Below, piece by piece: positions 14,022-22,199 of a stretch of 33,270 nt of DNA. Below the pieces are notes generated by a model. That model worked only from the letters and a program-made list of their open reading frames with translations, was not told the DNA's origin and did no database searches. The DNA is from DTNV01 sp964388435. GTDB taxonomy: Archaea > Micrarchaeota > Micrarchaeia > Norongarragalinales > UBA8480. The translations under genes were made by a program, and so were the position numbers. How positions within the stretch are numbered: position 1 is the stretch's first letter; each line of letters begins with the position of its first letter. The stretch covers positions 1 through 33,270 of the forward strand of contig CAYMAH010000046.1 in the NCBI GenBank assembly GCA_964388435.1, in the 5' to 3' direction.

Positions 14022-14825
14022 ATGAATAAGTGGCTTAGATTGTGCAGGTTTGAGCATTCTGTCATCGTTTTCATAGCCGTCGCCGCCGGGGTTTTGATTT
14101 TTGAAAAGTCTTTGGCTTTCGCTTTGCTCGGTTTGAGCCCTGCTTTTTTGACAGCAGGGGTTTTTATTTTGAATGATTATTTTGACGTTGAAACTGATAG
14201 AAAAAACAAGCGTTTTGACAGGCCATTGGTTTCTGGAGAGATTTCTTCAGGGGACGCGCTTGTAGCTGTTTTTGTTTTATACGCTCTCAGTCTTCTGATA
14301 GGGTTTTACGCTGGATTTTACGCTTTTATTTTCATTTTGGCTTTTGCTTTTATTTCTGTTTTTTACACTCCTTTTTTCAAGAAGATGCCAGTGGTTGGAA
14401 ATGTTTTTGTTGCTTTCACCATGTCCGCTCCTTTTTTGTTTGCCAATTTGATTTTTTCACTTAACATTAATTTTTACATTTTTCTTTTGTTTTTGATCAC
14501 TTCGACAGTTGGTTTCGGCAGGGAGGTTATTCAAACCGCAAGGGACGTAAAGGGAGATAAAAAGATTAAGGCTAGAACTCTTCCAATGGTGATTGGAGTT
14601 AAAAAGTCGGTGCACTTGGGCGTTTTGTTTATTCTGGCTGCCATTTTAATATCCTTGATTCCTTTTGACAGGGTTTTTTATTTGATTTTGATTCTTGTTT
14701 GCGATTTTCTTCTTCTCTTGGGCGTTTACGAGGTTGAATTTAACTGTGATTTCAAGAAGTTCAGGAACTACTCGCTATGGGCGATGCTGGTTGGAATTGT
14801 CGCTTTTTTGTTGATTCCTTTTTAG
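14022..14825 (+). CDS. UbiA-family prenyltransferase, probable DGGGP synthase
   Basis: 267 residues from ATG 14022. The start is chosen because a TATA box is correctly spaced and the family normally begins just before the WLRLCRFEHS segment; ATG 13983 would add 13 hydrophobic residues. Digeranylgeranylglyceryl phosphate synthase attaches the second prenyl chain of archaeal ether lipids in the membrane. The two Asp motifs are NDYFDVETD (51-59) with the following RFDRPLVSG, and REVIQTARDVKGD (167-179). About eight hydrophobic segments are visible. Other UbiA enzymes are possible, but this archaeal motif form favours DGGGP synthase. Confidence 0.8.
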   Translation: MNKWLRLCRFEHSVIVFIAVAAGVLIFEKSLAFALLGLSPAFLTAGVFILNDYFDVETDRKNKRFDRPLVSGEISSGDALVAVFVLYALSLLIGFYAGFYAFIFILAFAFISVFYTPFFKKMPVVGNVFVAFTMSAPFLFANLIFSLNINFYIFLLFLITSTVGFGREVIQTARDVKGDKKIKARTLPMVIGVKKSVHLGVLFILAAILISLIPFDRVFYLILILVCDFLLLLGVYEVEFNCDFKKFRNYSLWAMLVGIVAFLLIPF

Positions 14826-14834
14826 ATGAATTGT

Positions 14835-15119
14835 TTACTCTATGTTCATTTTTCCGAATTTTCCAAGAGTCAGCTGTGGAGTGTCGTGCCACGTGTTCAC
14901 GTAACCGTTGGTTACTTCAACCGTGCTTCCAGGCTGGACTTTGTCGATGTTTTCGTTCCACAACACTAATGTAATGGTTCCGCTGTCATCTTTTATGACT
15001 GCGTTAGCCACTCTTAGAGTTCTTCCGTTTTTGGTGAACTCTCTTGGTTCTTCAACTTCAACTACTTCCGCCTTTATTTCGACGTTCCCGTCTCCGGGTT
15101 TTAATTCACTTATTTTCAT
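14835..15119 (-). CDS. Single-OB-fold ssDNA-binding protein (RPA/SOSS-B like)
   Basis: 94 residues. One OB fold: ELKPGDGNVEIKAEVVEVEE (residues 5-24) forms strand 1, then RTLRVANAVIKDDSGTITLV with the conserved D-x-[ST]G turn, LWNENIDKVQPGSTVEVTN, and a last strand QLTLGKFGKM. Trp54 and the later Trp are likely DNA-stacking residues. It resembles archaeal SSB/RPA and SOSS-B1 types without the C-terminal acidic tail or zinc finger. It is convergent with ubiA (9 bp apart) and not in an operon. Confidence 0.8.
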   Translation of the reverse strand: MKISELKPGDGNVEIKAEVVEVEEPREFTKNGRTLRVANAVIKDDSGTITLVLWNENIDKVQPGSTVEVTNGYVNTWHDTPQLTLGKFGKMNIE

Positions 15120-15265
15120 TTTCTTTTACACACCCTAAATTAGGTTTTTTAATGTTTTTATTGAATGTTAAACATTTTTAATTGTTTTGTTTTGAAAAAC
15201 CGTTTGTTTTTCAATTGCAAGGTTTAAAAGAAAGGTTTTTATTTTATTCTAACCCTTCTTAGTTT

Positions 15266-16231
15266 ATGGTTGTCAGGAAACCAACGTTTTTTAAACGCGT
15301 GAAAAAATCAATCGTTATCGCGGGATTGCTCCTCCCAGCTACCATACTTCCAGTTAAAAAGGTCAGGGCTGAAGATTTGAACAGGATTCTAAGTAAGCCT
15401 GGCAGTAGGGTTGAATTGAATTACAAATCAGAGAGGGTAACGCCTGTTTCTGGCATCAACTCATTTTCATTTACCGTTCCACAGAAAAACCTTTCGAAAA
15501 ATCTTCATGGGGTTAGTCTGTTGCTTGGAGGGAGAACCGTTTTTACGAATTTTAATCCGAACTCAAAAGTTCCTATAACCAACGCTAGCCAGGCTGTCGG
15601 CGTGCTGGCATCCGCGGAAAAAGAGTTTGACTGGAATAACACCAATGCTATTAAAGTTAGGGCGGTGTTGGACCCTCAATTAATGGACTTGTTTGGAAGA
15701 GGTTACAAGGGTGGTTTTGGGTGGGGCTTGAATTTAAAGGGAGGTCATGTTTTTCATCCAATGGAAGACACTGGAATAATAAGAATGGTTGGCTATCTTA
15801 GAGTAAAGAAAGAGCCTGTTGGCGAGAGTTACGAAAGGGTTGGAATTCAGTTTAATCCAAATGACATCAGGCTTGGAAAATCCACAGTCGACATTCACCT
15901 GGAAAAAAACTCGGTGTACGGGAGTGCTTTGGAAGGCAGTTTTGGCAGTAACCTAGTCAATCTCAAGAAAGTTAAAATCAATGCAGATGTTGGCTTCAGG
16001 GTTTACCCAAGTAATCAAGCGGCCCCTGTGGTTGGAATCGGCATTGGAGGCATAAAGTTTTTTGGCAAGAAGGTGAATTTGGATTTCAGGGCTGCTGGAG
16101 GAGTGCCTTCAACAGGGGTTGGAGAGAAATTTGAAGGAGGGCTTGTTTTTATGAACTCGAGTGATGAATCCGCGCCTCGTAGAGGAGAGTTTTTTAATCA
16201 CTATTCCATGAGAAAGGAGCAGGTAAGGTAG
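15266..16231 (+). CDS. Unrecognised secreted beta-rich protein
   Basis: 321 residues. The N-terminus is a classical Sec signal: basic RKPTFFKRVKK, hydrophobic SIVIAGLLLPATILPV, and a probable cut after VRA (residue 35). The mature part has no transmembrane helix and no C-terminal anchor. It shows many alternating polar/nonpolar stretches with glycine, for example GFGWGLNLKGGHVF, IIRMVGYLRV, STVDIHLEKN, VGIGIGGIKFFG and VNLDFRAAGGV. That pattern suggests a beta-sandwich or beta-barrel. I recognise no family. It stands alone, with its own A/T-rich promoter region (15225-15256). It is exported and would be cut by the signal peptidase at 6579. Confidence 0.75.
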   Translation: MVVRKPTFFKRVKKSIVIAGLLLPATILPVKKVRAEDLNRILSKPGSRVELNYKSERVTPVSGINSFSFTVPQKNLSKNLHGVSLLLGGRTVFTNFNPNSKVPITNASQAVGVLASAEKEFDWNNTNAIKVRAVLDPQLMDLFGRGYKGGFGWGLNLKGGHVFHPMEDTGIIRMVGYLRVKKEPVGESYERVGIQFNPNDIRLGKSTVDIHLEKNSVYGSALEGSFGSNLVNLKKVKINADVGFRVYPSNQAAPVVGIGIGGIKFFGKKVNLDFRAAGGVPSTGVGEKFEGGLVFMNSSDESAPRRGEFFNHYSMRKEQVR

Positions 16232-16256
16232 ACTGATTTCGTTTTTGCGGGGGAAA

Positions 16257-16265
16257 GGATTTAAA
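16257..16265 (+). promoter_or_regulatory. TATA-like box before endoQ
   Basis: GGATTTAAA lies 34-42 bp upstream of ATG 16299. It supports the ATG start against the TTG at 16287. Confidence 0.35.
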
Positions 16266-16298
16266 GATTCGGGCGGGTAAACTGATTTGATTTTGACA

Positions 16299-17507
16299 AT
16301 GTTTTTCGCTGACTTCCATATTCACTCAAAATATTCAAGAGCAGTCTCCAAAAACACTAATCTTCAAACTCTAAGCGAGAGTGCCAAGCTGAAGGGATTG
16401 AAAGTTCTTGGAACAGGTGATTTTACCCACCCCTTGTGGTTTGAGGAGTTGAAGACAAATCTTAAGCCTCTTGAAAACGGTTTGTTTGAGTTCAACGATA
16501 TTTTTTTCATGCTCACAGTAGAAGTGAGCACGGTTTCTTATTTGAATGAAAAAGCAAGAAAGGTTCATCACGTTGTTCACGTTCCTTCTTTTGAAATCGC
16601 CGAGCAGTTGAACGATGTGTACTCGAAGCTGTCGAATCTTAAAAGCGACGGGAGGCCTACCTTCAATATGACTCCGGCTGAGTTTGTTGAAAGAACTTTT
16701 CAAGTTTCTAACGAGGCGGTGGTGATTCCAGCCCATATTTTCACTCCGTGGTTTTCTGTTTTCGGTAGCAGGAATGGCTTTGATTCTGTTGAGGAGTGTT
16801 ATGAAGATCAAACGAAGAGGATTTTCGCGTTGGAGACTGGTTTGAGCGCCGATCCTGGAATGTGCTGGAGACTTGGAATTTTAGATAAATTTTCTTTTGT
16901 GAGCAACAGCGATTCTCACAGTGTTGGGAAGCTTGGCAGGGAGTGCAATGCTTTTGACTGTGAAGTTTCTTTCAAGGAAATTTTCAAAGCGGTTAGGGAG
17001 AAGGACAAGAAAAAGTTTTTGTTTACTGTCGAGTTTTTTCCTGAAGAGGGCAAGTATCATTTTGATGGGCACAGAAACTGTGCGTTTTCTTGCTCTCCTA
17101 AAGAGGCTTTGAAGCTTGGAAATAAATGTCCCGTGTGCGGCAAGCCTTTGGTTTTAGGGGTGGAGCATAGGGTTGAAGAGCTGGCTAACCGGCCGGAGGG
17201 TTTTGTTCCTAAAGACGCGATTCCTTTCAAGCACTTGGTTCCATTAAATGAAATAATAGCTCAGTCTCTTGGAAAGAACGTGAACACTGTTGGCGTCAAA
17301 AGAGAATTCCAGAAAATAACAGAAGGTTTGGGAAGTGAGCTTGAAATTCTTTTGAATGTCGAGTTGAAAAAGATAAAAGAAGTTGCTGGAGAAGGGATTG
17401 CTGAAGGCATTGAAAGAATGAGAAAGGAAAGGGTTTTCAAGAAGCCTGGCTTTGACGGGGTTTTCGGGGAGATCAGCGTATTGCCGAAACAGTCTAAATT
17501 AGCTTGA
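16299..17507 (+). CDS. endoQ: Endonuclease Q (PHP-domain DNA repair nuclease)
   Basis: 402 residues from ATG 16299. EndoQ nicks DNA 5' of deaminated bases (hypoxanthine, uracil) and abasic sites. PHP metal ligands: DFHIHSKYSRA (His7, His9), GTGDFTHP (Asp41, His44), the EVS segment near 75, PAHIFTPWFSVFGS (His146) and NSDSHS (Asp205, His207). The EndoQ hallmark EFFPEEGKYHFDGHRNC is followed by a zinc site, Cys261, Cys265, Cys277 and Cys280 (CPVCG), then GVEHRVEELANRPEG. Length matches Thermococcales EndoQ. The family was earlier annotated as helicase-associated PHP proteins. With PCNA, RadA and the OB protein nearby, a repair role is consistent. Confidence 0.9.
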   Translation: MFFADFHIHSKYSRAVSKNTNLQTLSESAKLKGLKVLGTGDFTHPLWFEELKTNLKPLENGLFEFNDIFFMLTVEVSTVSYLNEKARKVHHVVHVPSFEIAEQLNDVYSKLSNLKSDGRPTFNMTPAEFVERTFQVSNEAVVIPAHIFTPWFSVFGSRNGFDSVEECYEDQTKRIFALETGLSADPGMCWRLGILDKFSFVSNSDSHSVGKLGRECNAFDCEVSFKEIFKAVREKDKKKFLFTVEFFPEEGKYHFDGHRNCAFSCSPKEALKLGNKCPVCGKPLVLGVEHRVEELANRPEGFVPKDAIPFKHLVPLNEIIAQSLGKNVNTVGVKREFQKITEGLGSELEILLNVELKKIKEVAGEGIAEGIERMRKERVFKKPGFDGVFGEISVLPKQSKLA

Positions 17508-17536
17508 TTTTTTGAATTTTTATTTAAGCGCGGAGT

Positions 17537-17866
17537 TTATTTTTTTATCCACCAGTAGATTGTAACAACCGCTTCTATTAAAACGCCGTAGGTTATGTTT
17601 AGAACATTCATAAATATGAACAAAAATATAAGGGCTGTTGCTATTAACCAAAATGTTATTGGCTCGAATCCTAAGATTTGGTTTTCATGCCCTCCGTACG
17701 CTGCCGGTGGCCTTCCCCCTCCTTGGTTTAGAACTGTTGTCTCTCCTGTTTCGGGGTCTACTCTTGCCGCGAACCCGCAGTTTTTGCAGTATACAACGCT
17801 GTTTACTTGGTCTACGCTTAAATCGCTTCCACATACGGGGCATTTAGGTAATTCTTCTTCTGGCAT
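17537..17866 (-). CDS. Zinc-ribbon membrane protein, function unknown
   Basis: 109 residues. An N-terminal zinc ribbon, CPVC (9-12) and CKNC (27-30), is followed by a Gly/Pro linker (GGGRPPAAYGG) and two adjacent hydrophobic segments (about 70-86 and 90-105, FWLIATALIFLFIF and GVLIEAVVTIYWWI). The ribbon would face the cytoplasm if the positive-inside rule holds with the final KK. No family function is recognised. It is convergent with endoQ (29 bp) and upstream of nothing obvious. Confidence 0.68.
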   Translation of the reverse strand: MPEEELPKCPVCGSDLSVDQVNSVVYCKNCGFAARVDPETGETTVLNQGGGRPPAAYGGHENQILGFEPITFWLIATALIFLFIFMNVLNITYGVLIEAVVTIYWWIKK

Positions 17867-17931
17867 GAGTTATTTTAAAACGCAATCTGTTTAAAAAACT
17901 TTTTATTCTATTTTTATTTAATCGAAGTGTT

Positions 17932-18171
17932 TTAGATTTCTATTTTTTTGATTTTTTCTCTTTCGGCTTCCTGAATTTCAATGCTTTTGTTGAACTCGTA
18001 TATTCCGGTTATTATTATGAAGAAGAAGGTTACTCCAACCACTTCTATAACATTGATATAATAAGATTTGTTTATTACGTTTAGAAATAATTGAAAAACG
18101 GTTATGAAGAAACCGGTTAGTATTAATGCTATTATTATGGTTCTTAAACCCCTGCTTTTCGTGTTATCCAT
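17932..18171 (-). CDS. Small two-helix membrane protein, unknown
   Basis: 79 residues: MDNTKSRGLR, then two hydrophobic segments (about 10-30, TIIIALILTGFFITVFQLFL, and 38-58) and a charged C-terminal helix rich in Glu and Lys (EIQEAEREKIKKIE). I recognise no family. It is divergent from the broken PsbP-like gene at 18265 and in line with the zinc-ribbon membrane protein, so these two could share a transcript. Confidence 0.6.
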   Translation of the reverse strand: MDNTKSRGLRTIIIALILTGFFITVFQLFLNVINKSYYINVIEVVGVTFFFIIITGIYEFNKSIEIQEAEREKIKKIEI

Positions 18172-18264
18172 GAATTTTCTTATCTTCTTCTTAAATTTAT
18201 TACTTTCGATTTTTTAAAAACTTAAACCAAATGCTTTTTATTCGTTTTGAGTTAATGTTTTAAT

Positions 18265-19377
18265 ATGATTGACCCAAAGCTTGTTAATTTTGTTAATGAT
18301 GAAATCAGAAGAGGGAGAAATAAGAGCGAGATTAATAATCTTCTCTTAGGTGCGGGCATGTCTGAGCAGGACGCTGAGGATTTTTGGAGCGAGTTTCTTC
18401 AAACCAACTCTGTTCCGCAGGGTTTTAATGTTGTAAAGCCAGCGATAATGCAGAAGCAACAGGAGATAAATATTCCCATCAAGGGTGGTTCAAGCATTCA
18501 ACAGCCTGTTGAGCCCAAATCTCAAATGCAAGATCTTAAACAAGTTCAGGCTTCTGTTCAGTCGCAATCAAGTCAACAGAATGCGGTGAATTCAATTTCC
18601 AAGCCTTCAAATTCATTAAAGTTTTTGATAATTGGCGTTGTTTTGATAATAATCGCAGTGCTCGCTTTCACCGCTTTTGTAACTCCCGGTTTTTTAGTTA
18701 ATCACTCTTCAAAAGTAGTTTCTAATAAAAACAATTTATTGAACAATTCTAGTTATAATGTTTCAACTAAAAACAATACTCTGTTGCTAAATAATTCTGG
18801 TCCTACTCTTAATGTTTCCAAAGAAAACGTGAGTTAGGTGACCTACTCGATTCCAAAAACATCTATCGGCCCAAATCCAAACGTGACTATTCAATATCCT
18901 TCAAATTGGATTGTAGACACTTCAATACTTCCGTTTTTAGCGAATGTAATTTTTTTATTCTCAAGGCTTTCCTAAAATAGGAGCTAATTGAAGTGTTGTT
19001 GTGAGTGTGCTTTCACTTCCTATTACATTGCTTGCAAAGTCGAACACCACGCTACAGTCAGAAATACAATCTACCATAGATTATTATTACCCGAATGCTA
19101 CCGTTGGCAACCCTCAAAACCTTACAATCGGGGTTATCTTGCATATGAATAATACTAAATCAAACAACCTCTAAGTAATTCAGTTGTGGTTAGTGGAAGT
19201 AATCTGACTAGTAATTCAACGTCCACTCCTGGCTTGCATGGAAGCTCTGTGTTTGTGTTCATTCAAACCAATTCAAGCATAAATTTTCTTCAACACATTG
19301 CCATAGATAATTACTCTGCTTTCACTGCTTGTCTTTCAATCACTCCGCACATGATAAACTGTATAAATATTGGGTAA
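18265..19377 (+). pseudogene. Membrane protein with PsbP-like outer domain, broken
   Basis: The first part (18265-18837, 190 codons) has a small helical domain (PKLVNFVNDEIRRGRNKSEI...), a Gln/Ser-rich linker, one transmembrane helix (118-139) and an Asn/Ser-rich outer stretch with many NxS/T sequons. It ends at TAG 18835-18837, but the same frame continues as VTYSIPKTSIGPNPNVTIQY and PSNWIVDTS until TAA 18973-18975. Frame 2 then carries SVVVSVLSLPITLLAKSN and TIDYYYPNATVGNPQNLTIG, with a TGA at 18989-18991. Frame 1 resumes at 19186 and ends HMINCINIG. The YPSNW, VxxxxLxL and final MIxxxxI order is typical of PsbP-like domains. Two stops and two frameshifts make it a decayed gene; the N-terminal part alone may still be made. 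Confidence 0.72.
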
Positions 19378-19388
19378 ACTCAAAAAAT

Positions 19389-20879
19389 TCACTCGATTAT
19401 TATTTCTTCGATTTCTATCACCGCGTTTTTGTCGAATTGGCTTTTAGCGTCATCTAGCTTTTGCTTGCTTGAGGAAAACAATTCAACTAATTCTTGGTCC
19501 TCGTTTACGTTTTCTCCTGCTTTGACTTTTATTTTCATTCCTGCTTTCTTGTCCTCTGGAGCGCCCAAAAACCTGCAGATTTTTGATATTCCGGCGCTGC
19601 TTACGTGGATTACCCTTCCTTCTTTTTTTGATTTTATTGTGGTTGAAAACTCTCCGGGTTGGAGCTCGCTGCTTTCTGTTTTCCTGCCGTTTTGGGCTTC
19701 TATTATTTCCATGAATTTTTCATGGGCTTTGCCTGTGAATAACTGTTGTTTTGCAATGCGGTAACCATCTTCGAGGTTTATTCCTCTGACCATTTGAAGA
19801 ATCCTCGCGCTCATGAGCAGGGATTTTTCAGATAGGGTGGAGTGAGTTTTATTTTCCATCTCTTCTAGGACTGTTTTGGCTTCAAGGAGCGGTCCGATGC
19901 TGTTGCTTACCGGATTTGAGCCATCTGTTATTATGACATCTAAGTTTAGGTTCATTTTCGCTCCAAGGATTCTGAAGTTTTTAGCTAGGTTTCTTGCTTC
20001 TTCTACTGTTTCAACTTTGCTTCCTTTTCCAGCTGGAATGTCGAGAAGGACGTGCGTGGCGCCTTCAGCTTTTTTCTTGGCTACTATGCTTGATAGAAGA
20101 AGACTTTCAGGGTCGAGCCTTAAAGGTCGTCTTATTCTTATCAGCTTGTCATCTGCTGTCGCGATGTTTATCGCTCCCCCCCATACTATGCACCCGTTTG
20201 TTTTTTCGACTATTTTTTTGATTTCTGTTGAGTTGAAGCTTACACTTGCCAGCACTTCCATACAGTCAGCAGTTCCTGAAGCGCTGCTTATGGCTCTGGT
20301 GGCTGTTTTTGGTATTTTCAATCCAAGAGAGGCGATTATCGGCACTATCATCATGCTTACCCTGTCTCCCGCTACTCCTCCAATGCCGTGCTCGCTTATA
20401 GCCATTCCGTTGAATTGAAGCTTGTCTCCCGAGTTGTAGATTGCGTTTGTGAGGCTTATTGTTTCTTCCATTGTCAGTCCGTTGCTGTAGATGGCGCTTA
20501 TGAAAACTGACAGTTCAACATCAGAGAGCCTTTCCTGCACCAAGTCGCTTATTATGGAGTTTATTTCGTTTTCCGGTAGGATTTGTTTGTCCAGTTTTTT
20601 TTTGATGAAGTCAAGGCTTTGCGGTCTTGAAGTGGCTTGTATTTCAACATAATCCCCATTGTTTAAGTTTAGTTCAGCAGCGGTTTCAGAGAAGATTTCA
20701 ACTTCTCCGTTCCAAACATGTGTTTTTGAGAATGTAACTATCGCGGTTACCTCTTTTCCTAGTCTTTTAACTTTGACTCTGTCCATCAGCTCGACGTCCA
20801 GTTGTTTTGCTTCCTGCTCGTTGATGGCTATCTCGTGCCTTCCGGCTTCGATGTCTATTATTCTTGCTTTGAATTGCAT
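19389..20879 (-). CDS. deoA: AMP phosphorylase (thymidine phosphorylase family)
   Basis: 496 residues. Archaeal AMP phosphorylase turns AMP and phosphate into adenine and ribose 1,5-bisphosphate, feeding the pathway to ribulose bisphosphate and type III RuBisCO. The N-terminal domain of about 85 residues (MQFKARIIDIEAGRHEIAIN) is specific to the archaeal form. The catalytic core has GIGGVAGDRVSM, PKTATRAISSASGTADCMEV and LLDIPAGKGSKV, and the C-terminal domain ends in a biotinyl-like fold (GMKIKVKAGENVNEDQELVE). The usual KHS of the phosphate-binding loop reads EHG here (163-165). Its partners (ribose-bisphosphate isomerase, RuBisCO) are not in the window. Confidence 0.88.
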   Translation of the reverse strand: MQFKARIIDIEAGRHEIAINEQEAKQLDVELMDRVKVKRLGKEVTAIVTFSKTHVWNGEVEIFSETAAELNLNNGDYVEIQATSRPQSLDFIKKKLDKQILPENEINSIISDLVQERLSDVELSVFISAIYSNGLTMEETISLTNAIYNSGDKLQFNGMAISEHGIGGVAGDRVSMMIVPIIASLGLKIPKTATRAISSASGTADCMEVLASVSFNSTEIKKIVEKTNGCIVWGGAINIATADDKLIRIRRPLRLDPESLLLSSIVAKKKAEGATHVLLDIPAGKGSKVETVEEARNLAKNFRILGAKMNLNLDVIITDGSNPVSNSIGPLLEAKTVLEEMENKTHSTLSEKSLLMSARILQMVRGINLEDGYRIAKQQLFTGKAHEKFMEIIEAQNGRKTESSELQPGEFSTTIKSKKEGRVIHVSSAGISKICRFLGAPEDKKAGMKIKVKAGENVNEDQELVELFSSSKQKLDDAKSQFDKNAVIEIEEIIIE

Positions 20880-20969
20880 TGATTTAAATTTAAAAGAATT
20901 GGTTATTAAATTTTTCTTGTCAAAACATTGTTGATAGAAAAAGTTTTATTTCTTGTTGATAATTAAATT

Positions 20970-20977
20970 GGTGATTT
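20970..20977 (+). promoter_or_regulatory. Ribosome binding site of ftsZ
   Basis: GGTGATTT lies about seven bases before ATG 20984 and fixes the FtsZ start. Confidence 0.5.
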
Positions 20978-20983
20978 TTTACT

Positions 20984-22006
20984 ATGGCTGAGGATGAAAT
21001 TGAAGATTTTTTAAGGCAGAGCATTCCAAAGATAGCCGTTATAGGAGCCGGCGGGTCCGGGTCTAATACTATAACCCATTTGACTGAAATGAAAATCGGA
21101 GTGGAAACAATAGCTGCTAACACCGACGCTCAGCATTTGCTTAGAACAAAGGCGAACAGGAAAATTATTTTAGGTAAGAAGAAAACAAAAGGGCTTGGAG
21201 CTGGCAGCAATCCGTCCATAGGGGAGGCGGCCGCTCAGGAGACTGAAAACGAGATTAGGGAGATGATTTCTGGTTTTGACCTGGTTTTTTTAACTGCTGG
21301 AATGGGTGGTGGAACCGGGACAGGAAGTCTTCCGGTTATAGCCAAGGCGATTAAGGAGGCTGGCGCGTTGTGCGTGGCTATTGTAACCACTCCCTTCAAC
21401 GCTGAGGGCAAGAAGAGGATGGAGAACGCTCTTTCTGGTATTTTAAAACTTGAGGATAAAGTTGATACGCTGATAGTGGTTCCTAATGAGAGGTTGCTGG
21501 ATTATGTTCCTGACTTGCCGTTGGCGGCTGCTTTCAAGATAGCGGACAGCGTTCTTTCAAACGCGGTTAAGGGGATTAGCGAGTTGATAATAAAGCCTGG
21601 TTTGGTCAACCTTGATTTTGCGGACGTCAGAACCGTTTTAGAGAAGGGAGGGAATGCGATGATTGGAATTGGGGAGATTTCAAACGATGAGACCAAGGAC
21701 AGAGCAGTTAGAGCCGCGGAGAAAGCGCTTGAATCACCTCTTCTTGACTTGGACTTCAGCAACGTTTCAAGGGCTCTTGTAAACATCAGCGGGGGCCAGG
21801 ATTTGACTTTGGGCGAGGCGCAGTCAGCGGTTTCTTTGATTGCTTCTAGAATAAACGGAGAGGCGCACTTGATTTGGGGTGCTACCATCGACGAGAGTTT
21901 TGAGAAGGGAGAGGTTAAAGTTTTGGCGGTTCTTACCGGCATAACTCAGATTGAAAAGCCTAAAAAAGATGAGAATAAGGAAGAACTTGAATTGGATTTT
22001 ATTTGA
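20984..22006 (+). CDS. ftsZ: Cell division protein FtsZ
   Basis: 340 residues. Tubulin-fold GTPase forming the division ring. Seen: GAGGSGSNTI near the N-terminus (21-30), the tubulin signature GGGTGTGS (108-115), VTTPFNAEGKKR and the T7-loop region NLDFADVRTVL with the catalytic Asp. The C-terminus is short and acidic (ELELDFI), as in archaeal FtsZ. It starts the ftsZ-secE-spt5-L11 neighbourhood known in archaea. secE follows after 14 bp. It is divergent from AMP phosphorylase, with a 104-bp shared promoter region. Confidence 0.96.
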   Translation: MAEDEIEDFLRQSIPKIAVIGAGGSGSNTITHLTEMKIGVETIAANTDAQHLLRTKANRKIILGKKKTKGLGAGSNPSIGEAAAQETENEIREMISGFDLVFLTAGMGGGTGTGSLPVIAKAIKEAGALCVAIVTTPFNAEGKKRMENALSGILKLEDKVDTLIVVPNERLLDYVPDLPLAAAFKIADSVLSNAVKGISELIIKPGLVNLDFADVRTVLEKGGNAMIGIGEISNDETKDRAVRAAEKALESPLLDLDFSNVSRALVNISGGQDLTLGEAQSAVSLIASRINGEAHLIWGATIDESFEKGEVKVLAVLTGITQIEKPKKDENKEELELDFI

Positions 22007-22020
22007 AGTGATTGTTTTAA

Positions 22021-22191
22021 ATGAATTTTGACTTGAATGGTTTTATACAGCAAAGCACCAGGGTTTTGAACATAACTCACAAGCCGAAGCAGGAGGAGTT
22101 TAAGAGGATGGCTTTGGTCACTGCTCTTGGAATCGCGGTTGTGGGCGTGATTGGTTTTACAATTTCAACCATCGCCACGTTGTTGAGATGA
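22021..22191 (+). CDS. secE: Protein translocase subunit SecE (Sec61 gamma)
   Basis: 56 residues: FIQQSTRVLNITHKPKQEEF (amphipathic helix with the conserved KP-x-x-EEF), then one transmembrane helix (ALVTALGIAVVGVIGFTIST) and a short tail. This is the single-helix archaeal/eukaryotic SecE that clamps SecY. The gene lies 14 bp after ftsZ and before the M24 peptidase, replacing the usual immediate contact with spt5. Confidence 0.92.
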   Translation: MNFDLNGFIQQSTRVLNITHKPKQEEFKRMALVTALGIAVVGVIGFTISTIATLLR

Positions 22192-22199
22192 AATAAATC

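Noticed and set aside
12908..14022. Replication origin beside cdc6
   Set aside because: The flanking gaps are 17 and 53 bp and hold no repeated origin-recognition boxes. A GAGTGAAACCCCC stretch on the minus strand near 13940 is inside the cdc6 coding sequence and single.
18835..18837. TAG as a recoded amino acid (pyrrolysine-like)
   Set aside because: The downstream protein also needs two frame changes and contains TGA, and no pyrrolysine genes are in the window.
19429..20418. Plus-strand ORFs opposite AMP phosphorylase
   Set aside because: They are antisense shadows with unbiased, Ser/Phe-rich translations and no start signals.
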